DNA from: Streptomyces violaceusniger Tu 4113
GTDB taxonomy: Bacteria; Actinomycetota; Actinomycetes; Streptomycetales; Streptomycetaceae
Assembly (NCBI RefSeq): GCF_000147815.2
Contig: NC_015957.1
Span: forward strand, 3,286,001-3,350,000
Length of the DNA stretch: 64,000 bases
Direction: 5' to 3'
A model generated the notes under the pieces. The model was given only the letters and a program-made list of their open reading frames with translations, was not told where the DNA came from and did no database searches. The position numbers were made by a program, and so were the translations under genes. This document shows positions 1-8,772 of the stretch, piece after piece. Position 1 is the first letter of the stretch, and each line of letters begins with the position of its first letter.

Positions 1-1847
1 GCGCGCAGGCGCCAGACCGGGCCCCTGCGGTAGATCTCCGCGAGCAGCATGGTGCGTTCGGTGGTGGCGGCGTCCAGAGTCGCCCGGGCGAGAGGTGCCC
101 CGCTGCTCCCGGGTGCGGCACCGACCTGGATCGCACCGACCGTCCCGAAGGTGGCGGCGCCGTCGATGGCGGCGGCGATGACGACCTTGCGCGTCGCGGG
201 CGGCAGGGATGCCAGGTTGAGGGCGATGCTCTGTTCGGCAGGGCCGCCGGTCAGCAGTCGCGCGGTTCCGGCGGGGCTCTCCGGAGCTCCGTAGAAGATG
301 AGGTCCTCGTCACAGGTGACCTGTTCGTCATCGTCGAGGAGGAAGGCGACGACGTCGATCTCGTAGTCGGTCTGCGGGGCCCAGCCGGCGGTGACATACC
401 ACTCCGGCGCGGGCCTGCCGTGCGGCATGGGCAGGTCGATGACGCCGCCTCTCGGCATCACATGCGGCTCCTGAGGCCGGAGCGCCGCCGCGGCCGGGGC
501 GGTGGCGGTGGCGGTCGGAGCGGTGAGCCAGTGGTGGTCGTGCACGGGGAGTCCGAGGGCGGTGATGCGGCGCATGCGCCGGTCACCCTGCCCTCCCTCC
601 AGGAGTACGACGTCGGTGACACTGGCCGACAGGTTGACCGCCGCGGACCCGCCCAGCTCGACGATGCGGGTACGAGCCGCCGCGGCATCGGGATGGGCAC
701 CACCGAGCACCAGCACGCGACGCCCCGCCAGAGGCTTGCCGAGGGTGCCGGCGGAGGGCTCCGGCCGGCGTGGCGCGGGTACCGGCGCACCAGGGGCGAC
801 CGTGGGGAGGGCCGCGGCTTCCGGGACGGGTGCGGCAGAGGTTGTGGCGGGTGCCAACTCCATGGGCCCGACGACTGGTTCGGCTTGCCGCTCAGCCGCG
901 GGGGCGACAGCGACGGCCGTCGCCTCATGCTCCGTCCCTGGCCGTACGTCGGCCAACAGCCGCAGGAAGGTGTGCTCGTCGATGACCGGCACGCCTTCGG
1001 CGAGTGCGCGTCGGGCCTTTGCCGAATCGGACGCCGGTTCATTGGTGACCAGCACGCTGGTGTGCCGGCTGACGGAGGTCATCATGTTCAGCCCGGCGGC
1101 GACCGCCCGCCCGACCAGTTCCGCCCGGGCATGGGCGGTCTCACCGGTGATCGCGACCTTCATCCCCTGCTGGAGAGGCTCGCCGGGAGCCAGACGTCCC
1201 GGATTGCGGTAGGCGCAGGGGGCCTTCGGCGGCTTCGGCGTGAACTGCGTTTCTGCCCGGGGCGGGCAGGCCACCAGCGGCAAGGGCAGATCGAGCTGCG
1301 CTGCCTCGCGCAGTGACGCCCGCAGGATCCCGGCCAGTACACGGGTGTCGTCCAGCGCATCGTGAGCACGCTGTTGGGGGATGCCGTAGTGGGCGGCGAG
1401 GGTGCCGAGCTTCATGTCGCCGGTCGGCGGATCCACCTGACGATTCAGCGCCAGGGTGCACAGCCGCTGCGACACCGGCAGCCACGTCCGCGCACGGGCG
1501 AACTCGTGGGCCAGGAAGTCGTAGTCGAACTGGGCATTGTGGGCGACCAGAACCCGGTCCTGAAGCATCGCTCCGATCCGCCCGGCGACCTGGTCGAACG
1601 TCGGCGCGCCCTGCAGCCGCTCGACGGTCAGCCCGTGGACCTTCACCGGCCCCGGATCGCAGCCCGGATTGAGCAGCGTCGAGAACTCCCCGGTCTGCTC
1701 ACCGTCCGGACCGACCGTGATCACCGCGACGGACAGTACCCGGTCTCGCCGGGCCATGAGTCCCGACGTCTCCACATCAACCAAGGCCCAGTCGTAGGCG
1801 TAGTCGCCCATGGCGGGCACATCGAAGGAGGTCGGGATGATACTCAT
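1..1847 (-). CDS. Exonuclease-BRCT-TerD fusion protein, C-terminus beyond window
   Basis: The frame is open from an ATG at 1847 to the left edge (615 codons), so the stop lies outside. Residues 15-180 form a DEDDh 3'-5' exonuclease of the DNA polymerase III epsilon type: Asp24 and Glu26 in DVETSG, Asp108 in AHNAQFD, His162 and Asp167 in HDALDDTR. A BRCT domain follows at about 228-298, then a Pro/Ala-rich linker, a second BRCT-like stretch near 375-440, and a TerD-like domain from about 480 with an acidic DDDEQV/DEDLIFYG calcium-site pattern. Exonuclease plus BRCT suggests a DNA-end or repair role; TerD domains belong to tellurite and stress proteins. The combined role is inferred. No strong ribosome site precedes the ATG; a start at codon 13 is possible. 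Confidence 0.88.
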   Translation of the reverse strand, partial: MSIIPTSFDVPAMGDYAYDWALVDVETSGLMARRDRVLSVAVITVGPDGEQTGEFSTLLNPGCDPGPVKVHGLTVERLQGAPTFDQVAGRIGAMLQDRVLVAHNAQFDYDFLAHEFARARTWLPVSQRLCTLALNRQVDPPTGDMKLGTLAAHYGIPQQRAHDALDDTRVLAGILRASLREAAQLDLPLPLVACPPRAETQFTPKPPKAPCAYRNPGRLAPGEPLQQGMKVAITGETAHARAELVGRAVAAGLNMMTSVSRHTSVLVTNEPASDSAKARRALAEGVPVIDEHTFLRLLADVRPGTEHEATAVAVAPAAERQAEPVVGPMELAPATTSAAPVPEAAALPTVAPGAPVPAPRRPEPSAGTLGKPLAGRRVLVLGGAHPDAAAARTRIVELGGSAAVNLSASVTDVVLLEGGQGDRRMRRITALGLPVHDHHWLTAPTATATAPAAAALRPQEPHVMPRGGVIDLPMPHGRPAPEWYVTAGWAPQTDYEIDVVAFLLDDDEQVTCDEDLIFYGAPESPAGTARLLTGGPAEQSIALNLASLPPATRKVVIAAAIDGAATFGTVGAIQVGAAPGSSGAPLARATLDAATTERTMLLAEIYRRGPVWRLR

Positions 1848-2478
1848 GGAGTCAAGGATGATCCGATATGCGGTCCTCCTTCAACCTGTATGCCGATTTG
1901 CCCTCAGCCGGAACTTCGTGACGAGGCGCTCATGTTGCGCCGACCGCAGAACCGGCGGGTGCGGCAAGCGGACGAATTATGGGTGCTGTTCCGACGGGTG
2001 CTGTTCCGACGGGTGGTGCCGTCGACGGAAGTGAAGCGCCCGCAGGGCGGGGGCCGGCGCCGGGCGGTGACCGCGAGGCCCTGGCCGGGGTCGTCTTCGT
2101 AACGACCTCGGCGGGCCGGGTGTTGCTGGTGTCGGTCACGCTTCCCCTCCCTGACCAGGCTGCCGCCTCGCGCGCTGTATCCGGTCGCCTTGGGCCGACC
2201 GGACCGGCGTTCATGGGCGCGACCCCTTGGGGCTAGGGCCGCTGGTGTCGCGGTCGGCCTGGACGACGGAAGGGGTAGGTCCACTTCCATGCGATGAGCC
2301 GTGCGTGCCAGCGCAGCACCGACCGCCCTGCCGGCCGTCGGCGTGCCCGTGCGGGTCGTGGAGTGCTGTTCTCGCCGCCTCGTGAGGGGTGTCAGACCGC
2401 GGGCGGGTACGGGCCGGCCGCTTCGGGGAGCAGTCGGGCATTGAGGCGGTCTTCGCTCGGCCAGCGCACGTCATGGAC
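1848..2478. other. Intergenic stretch without a convincing gene
   Basis: About 630 bases between two minus-strand genes. Short open frames on both strands give arginine- and proline-rich translations with no family resemblance. The only structure seen is a perfect two-copy 15-bp tandem repeat at 1981-2010. It should include the promoter of the exonuclease-TerD gene, but no clear -35/-10 pair could be picked. Confidence 0.5.
1981..2010. repeat. Two-copy 15-bp tandem repeat
   Basis: The unit GGGTGCTGTTCCGAC occurs twice head to tail and is followed by a partial third copy starting GGGTGGTGCC. It lies in non-coding sequence upstream of the exonuclease-TerD gene. No function is apparent. Confidence 0.85.
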
Positions 2479-3396
2479 TCAGCGCAGCTTCTCGAACACC
2501 CAGATGAGGCGGGCCGACGGGTCGAGCTGGCCCGGCAGGACGCCGTGGCGCGCACCCGTGGGGTCGGCGTGATGTGAGTTGTGCCAGCTCTCGCCGAAGG
2601 ACAGCAGCGCGAGCGGCCAGAAGTTGGTGGCCTTGTCCCGACTGATGAACGGACGTTTGCCCGCAACGTGGCAGACCGAGTTCACCGACCATGTGACGTG
2701 GTGCAGCAGCGCCATCCGGATCACGCCGGCCCAGAGGAACCCGCTCAGCGCGCCGGTCCAGGTGCCGGTGACGAGCCCGCCGACCAGTGCCGGAGACAAG
2801 AGCGAGACGGCGGTCAGCAGCCCGAAGAGCCGACCGACGAGCCGCAGGTCGGGATCGGCGGCGATGTCGGGCGCGAACCTGGCACGGTTGCTCAGCTCGC
2901 GCTTCAGCATCCACCCGATGTGAGCGTGGACAAGCCCCTTGAGCAGCGCGCGGGTGTCCGTCCCGTAGCGCCAGGGCGAGTGCGGGTCGTCCTCTCGGTC
3001 GGCGAAGGCGTGATGACGGCGGTGGTTCGCCACCCACTGGACCGGTGAACCCTCGACACCCAGCGAACCCGCGACGGCCAGGGCGATCCGCAGACCCCGC
3101 CGTGCCTTGAACGAGCGATGCGTGAAGAGGCGGTGATAACCGACCGTGAGTCCGAAGCCGGACACGAGGTAGGCGACCACCGCCATGCCGACGTCCAGCG
3201 CGGACAACAGGCCCCATCCCCACACGAACGGCGCCGCGGCGATCAGGCAGATCGGCGGGCCGACGACGAAGATCCACATTGCCACCCCCGCCGCGGCCGT
3301 CTGCGGGGTGTCGAACAGCGGCTTGACCTCGGCCGCGGTCTTGGCGTCGCGTTCGGCGACCGCCTGTTCAGCGCGGTCAGCCTCGCTCGGGTTCAT
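2479..3396 (-). CDS. Acyl-CoA/fatty-acid delta-9-type desaturase
   Basis: A 305-aa integral membrane di-iron desaturase. The three histidine boxes are present in order: HRLFTH (HX4H), HRRHH (HX2HH) and HNSHH near the C-terminus, embedded in hydrophobic segments typical of the stearoyl-CoA desaturase family. The reaction would be oxygen-dependent insertion of a cis double bond into a saturated acyl chain, tuning membrane fluidity. The ATG at 3396 follows a GAGGAATCG ribosome site. The gene is monocistronic on the minus strand; the next feature to its right is a hairpin and then the left end of the island, so it is host sequence. Substrate form (acyl-CoA or acyl-lipid) cannot be told from the sequence. 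Confidence 0.92.
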   Translation of the reverse strand: MNPSEADRAEQAVAERDAKTAAEVKPLFDTPQTAAAGVAMWIFVVGPPICLIAAAPFVWGWGLLSALDVGMAVVAYLVSGFGLTVGYHRLFTHRSFKARRGLRIALAVAGSLGVEGSPVQWVANHRRHHAFADREDDPHSPWRYGTDTRALLKGLVHAHIGWMLKRELSNRARFAPDIAADPDLRLVGRLFGLLTAVSLLSPALVGGLVTGTWTGALSGFLWAGVIRMALLHHVTWSVNSVCHVAGKRPFISRDKATNFWPLALLSFGESWHNSHHADPTGARHGVLPGQLDPSARLIWVFEKLR

Positions 3397-3642
3397 CGAT
3401 TCCTCGCCGTTGCTCGAGCCATTTCGGATCTGGTGCCGGACCGGCCGAGATCATGCGCAACTGTGCGCGCTTTCGAACACACTCGCCGGCCCACGGCATA
3501 CGATCCCACCGGACGGCATCCGCGCAGGTCGTCGCCGATGTCCAGGGTGTGAACGGCGCGGGACCGAATTTCCTTCTGAAGGGCCGGATGGAATGGACGA
3601 GAGGCACGACTGGCCCGTACTGACCGGCAGTCAGGGGCCGAC

Positions 3643-3686
3643 AGGGCGCCTGACCGGGTTCTGCCTTGGTCAGGCGCCCTTTTTTT
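3643..3686 (+). terminator. Rho-independent terminator, host-side partner of the attR hairpin
   Basis: A 13-bp stem (3643-3655 with 3668-3680) encloses a 12-base loop and runs into seven T on the plus strand. It lies 12 bases left of attL. Before insertion it would have stood just downstream of the aldehyde dehydrogenase stop codon. Its core stem GGCGCCTGAC/GTCAGGCGCC also occurs in the hairpin beside attR. Confidence 0.85.
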
Positions 3687-3697
3687 GCTGTCTAGCT

Positions 3698-3758
3698 GTC
3701 TAGAAGAAGCCGAGCTTCTTCGGGGAGTACGACACCAGCAGATTCTTCGTCTGCTGGT
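3698..3758. repeat. attL: 61-bp direct repeat, copy 1
   Basis: These 61 bases are identical to 13252-13312. Read on the minus strand they encode the last codons of the aldehyde dehydrogenase ([18 protein letters not shown] and TAG stop). Identity stops sharply at both ends: GG then TACACG here, AG then TGATCC at the other copy. This orphan gene end, with a truncated integrase beside the other copy, marks the left attachment site of an integrated element. Confidence 0.9.
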
Positions 3759-4337
3759 GGTACACGCCTGACCTCGCTCCTGACCTGCGACAAAGAGTGG
3801 AAACGTCGAGTGCCAGGCTGATTCGGTCCGCACCTGGTCCGGATCTTGATGAGTGGTACGTGGTGTTAGCGAGTGGGCCGTGGTACCACATGGCACAGGT
3901 AGGCGGAACCGTCTTCTGGCGTCTACGTGGTCTATGTCGCTGCTCTTCATGCAGGTGGGGCCTTTGTGGTCCAGGTGTATCGATGGTGTTGGTGACAGCA
4001 ACGTGACACGTGGTGGGTCACTGAGGCCCCGGCCGGGCAGGTGTCGGCGGGGGCTCTACTCGCGGCGGTTGGCAGCTGCCGCAGTCCGGAACGGTCCCCT
4101 GGAACCATGCAGGGGCGTCACGGCTACTGAGGGGCGGAGACGCTTTGAGGCGGGGCCAGCGGTAGATAGTGCGGCTGCGCTCCCGAATTTCGGCCAAGTT
4201 GCGGTGAACGTCTGCGGACGTAGCCGGACGTCCACGGACTGACGCGTACACAGTGAGAACTGCTGAGACTGAATGGGACTGGCTAGGTTCAATCCACGAA
4301 GGGTTACCTACTTTGCTTGGCGGGCCACACTGCATCC
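3759..4337. other. Non-coding left end of the island
   Basis: About 580 bases with no convincing gene. The segment next to attL contains repeated GTGG/CCAC motifs, including a GTGGTACCAC palindrome at 3880-3889 and a nearby GTGGTACGTGGTG. Such repeats could be accessory protein or integrase arm sites, but that is only inference. It should also hold the promoter of the gene at 4338. Confidence 0.4.
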
Positions 4338-4832
4338 ATGACGAGCTTTCAGCAGCGGAAAGCAATAGGTGACGCGCATGAGCGGTACGTCGCTGAGCAA
4401 CTCGCCGGGCGAGGGTGGGAAGTCGACTTCTGGGGACAAGGGCAGCTGAGCCGGGCGCTTCAATGCGCGCTCAGGAAGACCGGCAGTTCCATCCGATGGT
4501 TCCCGGATCTCATTGCGGCGAAAGCCAAGGACCTCGTACTGATCGACTGCAAGGGTGGGATGACCAGCAGGCAGACGGGGCGGCACGCTGTCGAACGGGC
4601 TGCGGTGGTTGCGCATTTGCAGCTCGTTGCCTGGACGCAGCTCCCGGTCTACTACGTCTTCGATGGCCTTGATGCGCGTTCGCCGTACGATGTCCTCGTC
4701 GCGGGACAGAAAGGTCCGCACAGCATCGCGGGATCAGGCGCCCCATACGTTCTGATCTCCACACAGGGAGCCCGTCACTTCGACGACCTGTTCGGCACGC
4801 CGGACGTCGCCCAGTTGGATATTGCCTCGTAG
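4338..4832 (+). CDS. PD-(D/E)XK nuclease-like protein (Holliday-resolvase-like fold)
   Basis: A 164-aa protein. The N-terminus GDAHERYVAEQLAGRGWEV resembles the helix-strand start of archaeal Hjc-type resolvases and related PD-(D/E)XK nucleases, with a candidate Glu. The core continues with FPDLIA and, about 15 residues later, LVLIDCKGG, which fits the PD...(D/E)xK metal and catalytic motif. The ATG at 4338 is preferred over an in-frame TTG seven codons earlier because the family-like sequence begins at MTSFQQRKAIG. It is the first gene inside attL. A DNA-processing or restriction role for the island is plausible but unproven; activity and target are unknown. Confidence 0.7.
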   Translation: MTSFQQRKAIGDAHERYVAEQLAGRGWEVDFWGQGQLSRALQCALRKTGSSIRWFPDLIAAKAKDLVLIDCKGGMTSRQTGRHAVERAAVVAHLQLVAWTQLPVYYVFDGLDARSPYDVLVAGQKGPHSIAGSGAPYVLISTQGARHFDDLFGTPDVAQLDIAS

Positions 4833-5240
4833 CTTTGATGGCGGCGCACCGAGCCGAGGTACCCCTATGGCTTTGGTCGAGGTGGAGACTTGTTGCGTAA
4901 TTCGGGCTGGTCAGGCGGTCAGTTGGGTGTAATGGGACCTCGCCCGTGCGCCGCTCGCCGCCTCGTGCTTCCAGGCCGTGCATCGGGCCGACCGCGGGTG
5001 ATGACCACAGGCACCCTCCGCCCTGCATGAACCATCGGCACGCGCCTCCCGGGCGATGGAGGTAGCTCTCCCAGCCTTCTTAGTACTCCAGCCGCACCCC
5101 CGCCACACTCCCCACCGCCAGGCTGTTGACCAGCAGAAATACAGAAGTCCGGCTGGAGTACTAAGGAAGCGCGGCTCTGGTCCGCGGCCAGTTGGCAGGC
5201 GATGGGCATCCCGTGCGTCGGACCTGCCGGACGAACCGCG
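4833..5240. other. Intergenic region between convergent island genes
   Basis: About 400 bases separate the nuclease-like gene from the stop of the 746-aa gene on the other strand. No convincing ORF is present. The notable feature is a long inverted repeat at 5079-5165, described separately. Confidence 0.5.
5079..5165. repeat. Perfect 16-bp inverted repeat with a 55-base spacer
   Basis: CTTAGTACTCCAGCCG at 5079-5094 is matched exactly by its reverse complement at 5150-5165. With one single-base offset the arms extend a few bases further. There is no T-run, and the spacer is long, so this looks more like the termini of a tiny mobile element or a protein-binding pair than a terminator. Confidence 0.8.
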
Positions 5241-7481
5241 TCAGACGGGTTCCGTCATCTCCTCCATGAGTTCCGGCAGTCTGCGCAGCTTGGATAGTGT
5301 CTGGTTCAGGAGGCGCACGGTCCTATCGGCCTGCTGCCGGCCGATGGGCTGGGTGACAGACGCCGCCCGGCTCTGGTCCGCTAGGTGGCCGAGGAGTTCT
5401 CCGATTTCGGCGGAGGCCGCGTGCAGGCCACGGATCCGTTCTTCGACACGGGTCACTAGTGTCTCAAGGTTGAGGGGTTCCTCGGGGGAGGGTGCGGAGC
5501 TATCAGCTCCGTCGGTTTCATCGGTGGCGGGCGCTTCGGACTGGGCTGAGACTGCAGGGGCGGGCTGCGGCGCGGGTTGTACAGGGGCTGATGTCACGGG
5601 TGAGGACGTTGATGTCATGGATGAGAGCCCGGGCAGTTCAGGCGAAGGGAGGGGGCCGGGCACCGTCACCGTCGTGATCAATGGCGGTGCAGAATTTGCA
5701 GTCTTGCGGGGCCGGGTACCGGTGTCCTTGGGGAATTCGCTGTCGAACCAGAGCGGTGTCATCTCCCGCCCCACCATCTCCTTGCCGGAGCTGCTGACGC
5801 GCCAGGGCCGCCGGTCTCCGTCGTCCATGGCTGCGGCCAGCGACTTTAGTACGCCGACTGCCATCATCCGGCTCTTCTCGTACCTCAGGGCCTGCAGGCA
5901 GTTCATGACGGTCCTGCGAGATCGGCGAATTCGTTCCCCTGCGTCGCCGATCGCCTCCTGGCCATCGAGTGAGCCTCGGTCGGCCTCGATGATGCCGAAG
6001 AAGGCCAACCAGTGCGCCGCCCGATAGGACACCAGTTCGTCGAAGGAGTCGTCATCGGTGTCCGCGGTGGCGAGCAGATCTGGCAGCCTGCGCCCGGAGA
6101 GGACGATTCCCTCCCGGGCCCGGGTTGAGAAGACCTCGCCCACGCGTGGGTTCCATGGTGTCGGGTAGCTCTCGGAGGTCAGCGCGGACCACGTGCGCGC
6201 CCGCTGGTTGATTTCCCCCGACTTGAGCTGGGATGGTGGGTTCTCGCTGAGCGCGCGCCGCAGTAGATGACGCTTGCGCGGATCCACCGGAAACAGTTCC
6301 TGCATCAACCTCATGGAGCGCAGGTCTCGGAGCTCGGAGACCGTCATGTCCGCTGAAGCGTCAGAGAGTTCACGGACCGGCGCGAGCCCGGAAAGGACCT
6401 CTGCCGTTTTCTCGTCCATAACCTGTTGCGCCACGTACATCCCGAGAACGCTCCGCCCTAGCGCACGCGAGCGGTCGAGGGCGTCGAACTCCAGCGGAGG
6501 GTGGACGTGATCGCGCCGGTTGTTCATCTGCACGATGCGGTAGAGCCGCTGCGGAGTGGGGGTGCCGATCACCAGATGCGCGTCCACTACGGCGATGGCC
6601 GCGGCACGTTGCGCCCGTGAGCCGCTTGTCGGATCCGGTTTGCCGCCGCCCGTCTCCGCGAACTCCCTGTTGAGTACGGCGGAGAATTCAGGGAGCCAGT
6701 CACGGGGGTCGCAGATTACCTCGTCCCCCTCCCGCTCCAGTTTCTCCGCTGGGACACCGGCTAGCACTTCACCGGATGTCAAACGAAAAATCGATTGTCG
6801 TTTTTGTGTACGGTTGTTGCCTCGAACTGCCATCCATCCCCAATAGGCGGACGGATAAACCGGGTTGCCGTCAGAGTCCCTCTCCGGGTTCTCCTCGATC
6901 CTCACCTGCTGAGGAACGTACATCCCGGGTTCCTGTTGTCCGTTGAGGACGAGGTCTTCCTCGAGGTCGTAAGGGCGGAGGCGGTCTCGCTTCTTCAATT
7001 CGTCCGCCGCGTCCTCAGCGTTCATGATCAACGTGCGCCGGTTGGCCACGTCGCTTTCCAGCGCGGCGAAACACTTCGTGCGTCCATCGTCGTCGACGCC
7101 CATCCACGGCCGGACCGAAGCCAAGGTCCTCTCGGTCTCCCGACCAACCGTCGGATCCGCGACGGAGCGCCAGATCGAGCTGATCCGTTCGTTGTGTCCC
7201 CACTGCACACCGCCGACGCCGTGCATTCGGACGACGGCGACGACGAGGTCACCGGCGTCTGTGTGGATGCGCCGGACTGCGCTCGCCTTGAGTGTGCGCA
7301 CACCGTGGGCGTCGGGCTCGCTCAGCATGTCATTGGGCTCAACGATGAAGGGGGCGAGGTTCTCCAGGGCACCACGGGGCAGATTCACCCCCTCGGTCGC
7401 TAGCACGGCCTTGATCCACGCCTCTTGATCCTCCCGGGAAACCGGCATCGGAAACGGTCCATCGACACTGCCCTCGCTCAT
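5241..7481 (-). CDS. Unknown 746-aa island protein with C-terminal coiled-coil-like tail
   Basis: No family was recognised. The ATG at 7481 follows GAGGTAGAGC and lies 13 bases after the stop of the 79-aa gene, so the two are probably co-transcribed. Residues 1-530 look globular and charged, with motifs such as AYWGWMAVRGNNRTQKRQ near 215-230 and a run of paired arginines near RIVQMNNRRD. A Pro/Ser/Thr-rich linker follows at about 600-660. The last 90 residues (NLETLVTRVEERIRGLHA ... LLNQTLSKLRRLPELMEEM) look helical. The RGNNR segment faintly recalls the nucleotide-binding loop of ParB/DGQHR-type proteins, but that similarity is weak. There are no membrane segments or signal peptide. Placement beside a nuclease-like gene makes defence or element maintenance possible. 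Confidence 0.75.
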   Translation of the reverse strand: MSEGSVDGPFPMPVSREDQEAWIKAVLATEGVNLPRGALENLAPFIVEPNDMLSEPDAHGVRTLKASAVRRIHTDAGDLVVAVVRMHGVGGVQWGHNERISSIWRSVADPTVGRETERTLASVRPWMGVDDDGRTKCFAALESDVANRRTLIMNAEDAADELKKRDRLRPYDLEEDLVLNGQQEPGMYVPQQVRIEENPERDSDGNPVYPSAYWGWMAVRGNNRTQKRQSIFRLTSGEVLAGVPAEKLEREGDEVICDPRDWLPEFSAVLNREFAETGGGKPDPTSGSRAQRAAAIAVVDAHLVIGTPTPQRLYRIVQMNNRRDHVHPPLEFDALDRSRALGRSVLGMYVAQQVMDEKTAEVLSGLAPVRELSDASADMTVSELRDLRSMRLMQELFPVDPRKRHLLRRALSENPPSQLKSGEINQRARTWSALTSESYPTPWNPRVGEVFSTRAREGIVLSGRRLPDLLATADTDDDSFDELVSYRAAHWLAFFGIIEADRGSLDGQEAIGDAGERIRRSRRTVMNCLQALRYEKSRMMAVGVLKSLAAAMDDGDRRPWRVSSSGKEMVGREMTPLWFDSEFPKDTGTRPRKTANSAPPLITTVTVPGPLPSPELPGLSSMTSTSSPVTSAPVQPAPQPAPAVSAQSEAPATDETDGADSSAPSPEEPLNLETLVTRVEERIRGLHAASAEIGELLGHLADQSRAASVTQPIGRQQADRTVRLLNQTLSKLRRLPELMEEMTEPV

Positions 7482-7494
7482 GCTCTACCTCACA

Positions 7495-7734
7495 TCACTC
7501 GGAGTCCCGGAAGCGTTCCATGGCCCACTGGGCGCACCTGGCCGCCCATCGGTAAGCCGGGTTGCCCGTCGCGAGTTCGACCAGCGAGAAGATCATTTGC
7601 AGGATCCGTAGCCGGTTCACTATCCGCTGTCGGCGCGCCAACTTGACCTCGGCTTCGGCCAGCTCCCGCTCCTTGCGTCGGGTCTCCTCGGGGGATTCGT
7701 CGAAAGGACGGTCGGATTCCGGGGATGAAGGCAT
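7495..7734 (-). CDS. Small unknown island protein, 79 aa, paired with the 746-aa gene
   Basis: The ATG at 7734 (MPSSPESDRPFDESPEE) is chosen because AAGGG lies upstream; a TTG at 7782 would add 16 residues. The middle is a charged helix rich in Glu, Arg and Lys (RRKERELAEAEVKLARRQR). The C-terminal half is more hydrophobic (LRILQMIFSLVELA, then YRWAARCAQWAMERF) and could associate with a membrane or a partner. It precedes the 746-aa gene by 13 bases on the same strand. No function is known to me. Confidence 0.6.
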   Translation of the reverse strand: MPSSPESDRPFDESPEETRRKERELAEAEVKLARRQRIVNRLRILQMIFSLVELATGNPAYRWAARCAQWAMERFRDSE

Positions 7735-8039
7735 GGCTGAGGCCCTTCGGGAGTCGCGGCCGTACGTCGACCCATCGGCCAACAGACGTCCCGCATCGGC
7801 ACGTTAGGAACAGGAAGCATGCTGGCATCAGGAAGCTGAGGAGCGGCATGCTTATCCGGTAGATGCCCGCTTCGAGTGAAGAGGCGTACCTTTGTTCCTA
7901 CTGAGGGGCGGCGAGCTCACGCTCTAATGGGGCGGTTAGCAAAAACAAGTTATCGTCGGCGTCCCCGTGCGGAGGTGTCGAACTCGCGCATGATGGGTTT
8001 CGAACTAATTAGCTGGATTGACGAATCGGTGAGCCGGTG
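7735..8039. other. Non-coding region upstream of the 79-aa gene
   Basis: About 300 bases between the 79-aa gene and the insertion-sequence remnant. It is visibly AT-richer near 7935-8020 than most of the window. It should carry the promoter of the 79/746-aa pair on the minus strand; no clear motif could be fixed. Confidence 0.4.
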
Positions 8040-8052
8040 CTAAGACCGCGTC

Positions 8053-8462
8053 CTACGTGGCGAGGCGGACGAGCCGTTTGTAGCAGCACAGGGCAGCGGC
8101 GAGTCCGAGAAATGCCAGGTAGTTGCGGGGATTGCGTTCGTAGCGGGGGCTGAGTCGGCGGTAGCCGGACAGCCAGGACATCGTCCGCTCGATGACCCAG
8201 CGGCGTCGTCCTAATCGTTCGCTGGACTCGATGCCTTTGCGGGCGATGCGTACTCCAATGCGCTTCCCGCGGAGCCATCTGCGCAGGTCGGCGCGGTCGT
8301 AGGCTTTGTCCGCGTGCAGGCGCTGGGGCTTGAAGTAGCGGCCGTTGTGGGGGTCGTGTCTCGTTTGGTGGCCCTCGACCATCGGCTTCAACCCTTCGCT
8401 GTCGTGGGTGTTGCCGGCGGAGACGCCGACAAGGAGGGGCAGGCCGTTCGCGTCCGACAGGA
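8053..8462 (-). pseudogene. IS5-family transposase C-terminal half (left, minus strand)
   Basis: The translation LSDANGLPLLVGVSAGNTHD, followed by LHADKAYDRADLRRWLRGKRIGVRIARKGIE, then RRRWVIERTMSWLSGYRRL and YERNPRNYLAFLGLAAALCCYKR, matches the C-terminal half of DDE transposases of the IS5 group. DADK-type and ERT motifs supply the second Asp and final Glu of the catalytic triad. The normal N-terminal half with the first Asp is absent; the frame runs into unrelated sequence at about 8462. Confidence 0.85.
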
Positions 8463-8761
8463 AGCGCGGACCGCGTCGACGCCGCCCGGTCAAACTCCGC
8501 GCGGACAAGGCGTACTCCTCCGCCGACCACCTGGCCTGGCTGCGCCGGCGGGGCATCGTCCCGCGCATTGCACGGCCCGGCATCGAGTCCGGCGAACGGC
8601 TCGGCCGGCACCGCTGGAAGATCGAGAGGTCCATCGCCTGGCTCTTCGGCTATCGACGCCTCACCGTCCGATACGAGCGAAAGGGCTCTCACTTCCTTGC
8701 CTTCCTCGGCCTGGCCGCCGCCCTCACTTGCTACAAGAAGCTGGCGAAAATCGCCACGTGA
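8463..8761 (+). pseudogene. IS5-family transposase C-terminal half (right, plus strand)
   Basis: The translation RRRRPVKLRADKAYSSADHL, then IVPRIARPGIESGERLGRHRW, KIERSIAWLFGYRRLTVRYE and FLAFLGLAAALTCYKKLAKIAT, is a second transposase end. It is clearly related to, but not identical with, the minus-strand half, so the two came from different elements. The 5' half is missing. The stop TGA is at 8759-8761. Confidence 0.85.
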
Positions 8762-8772
8762 GACAACCTCTA

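Noticed and set aside
420..1316. Plus-strand open frame of 298 codons
   Set aside because: It is the complement of the open exonuclease-TerD gene, which has catalytic motifs; the plus translation is Gly/Arg-rich without family features.
3698..3758. tRNA gene as the attachment site
   Set aside because: The repeat folds into no cloverleaf and encodes the end of aldehyde dehydrogenase in the minus frame.
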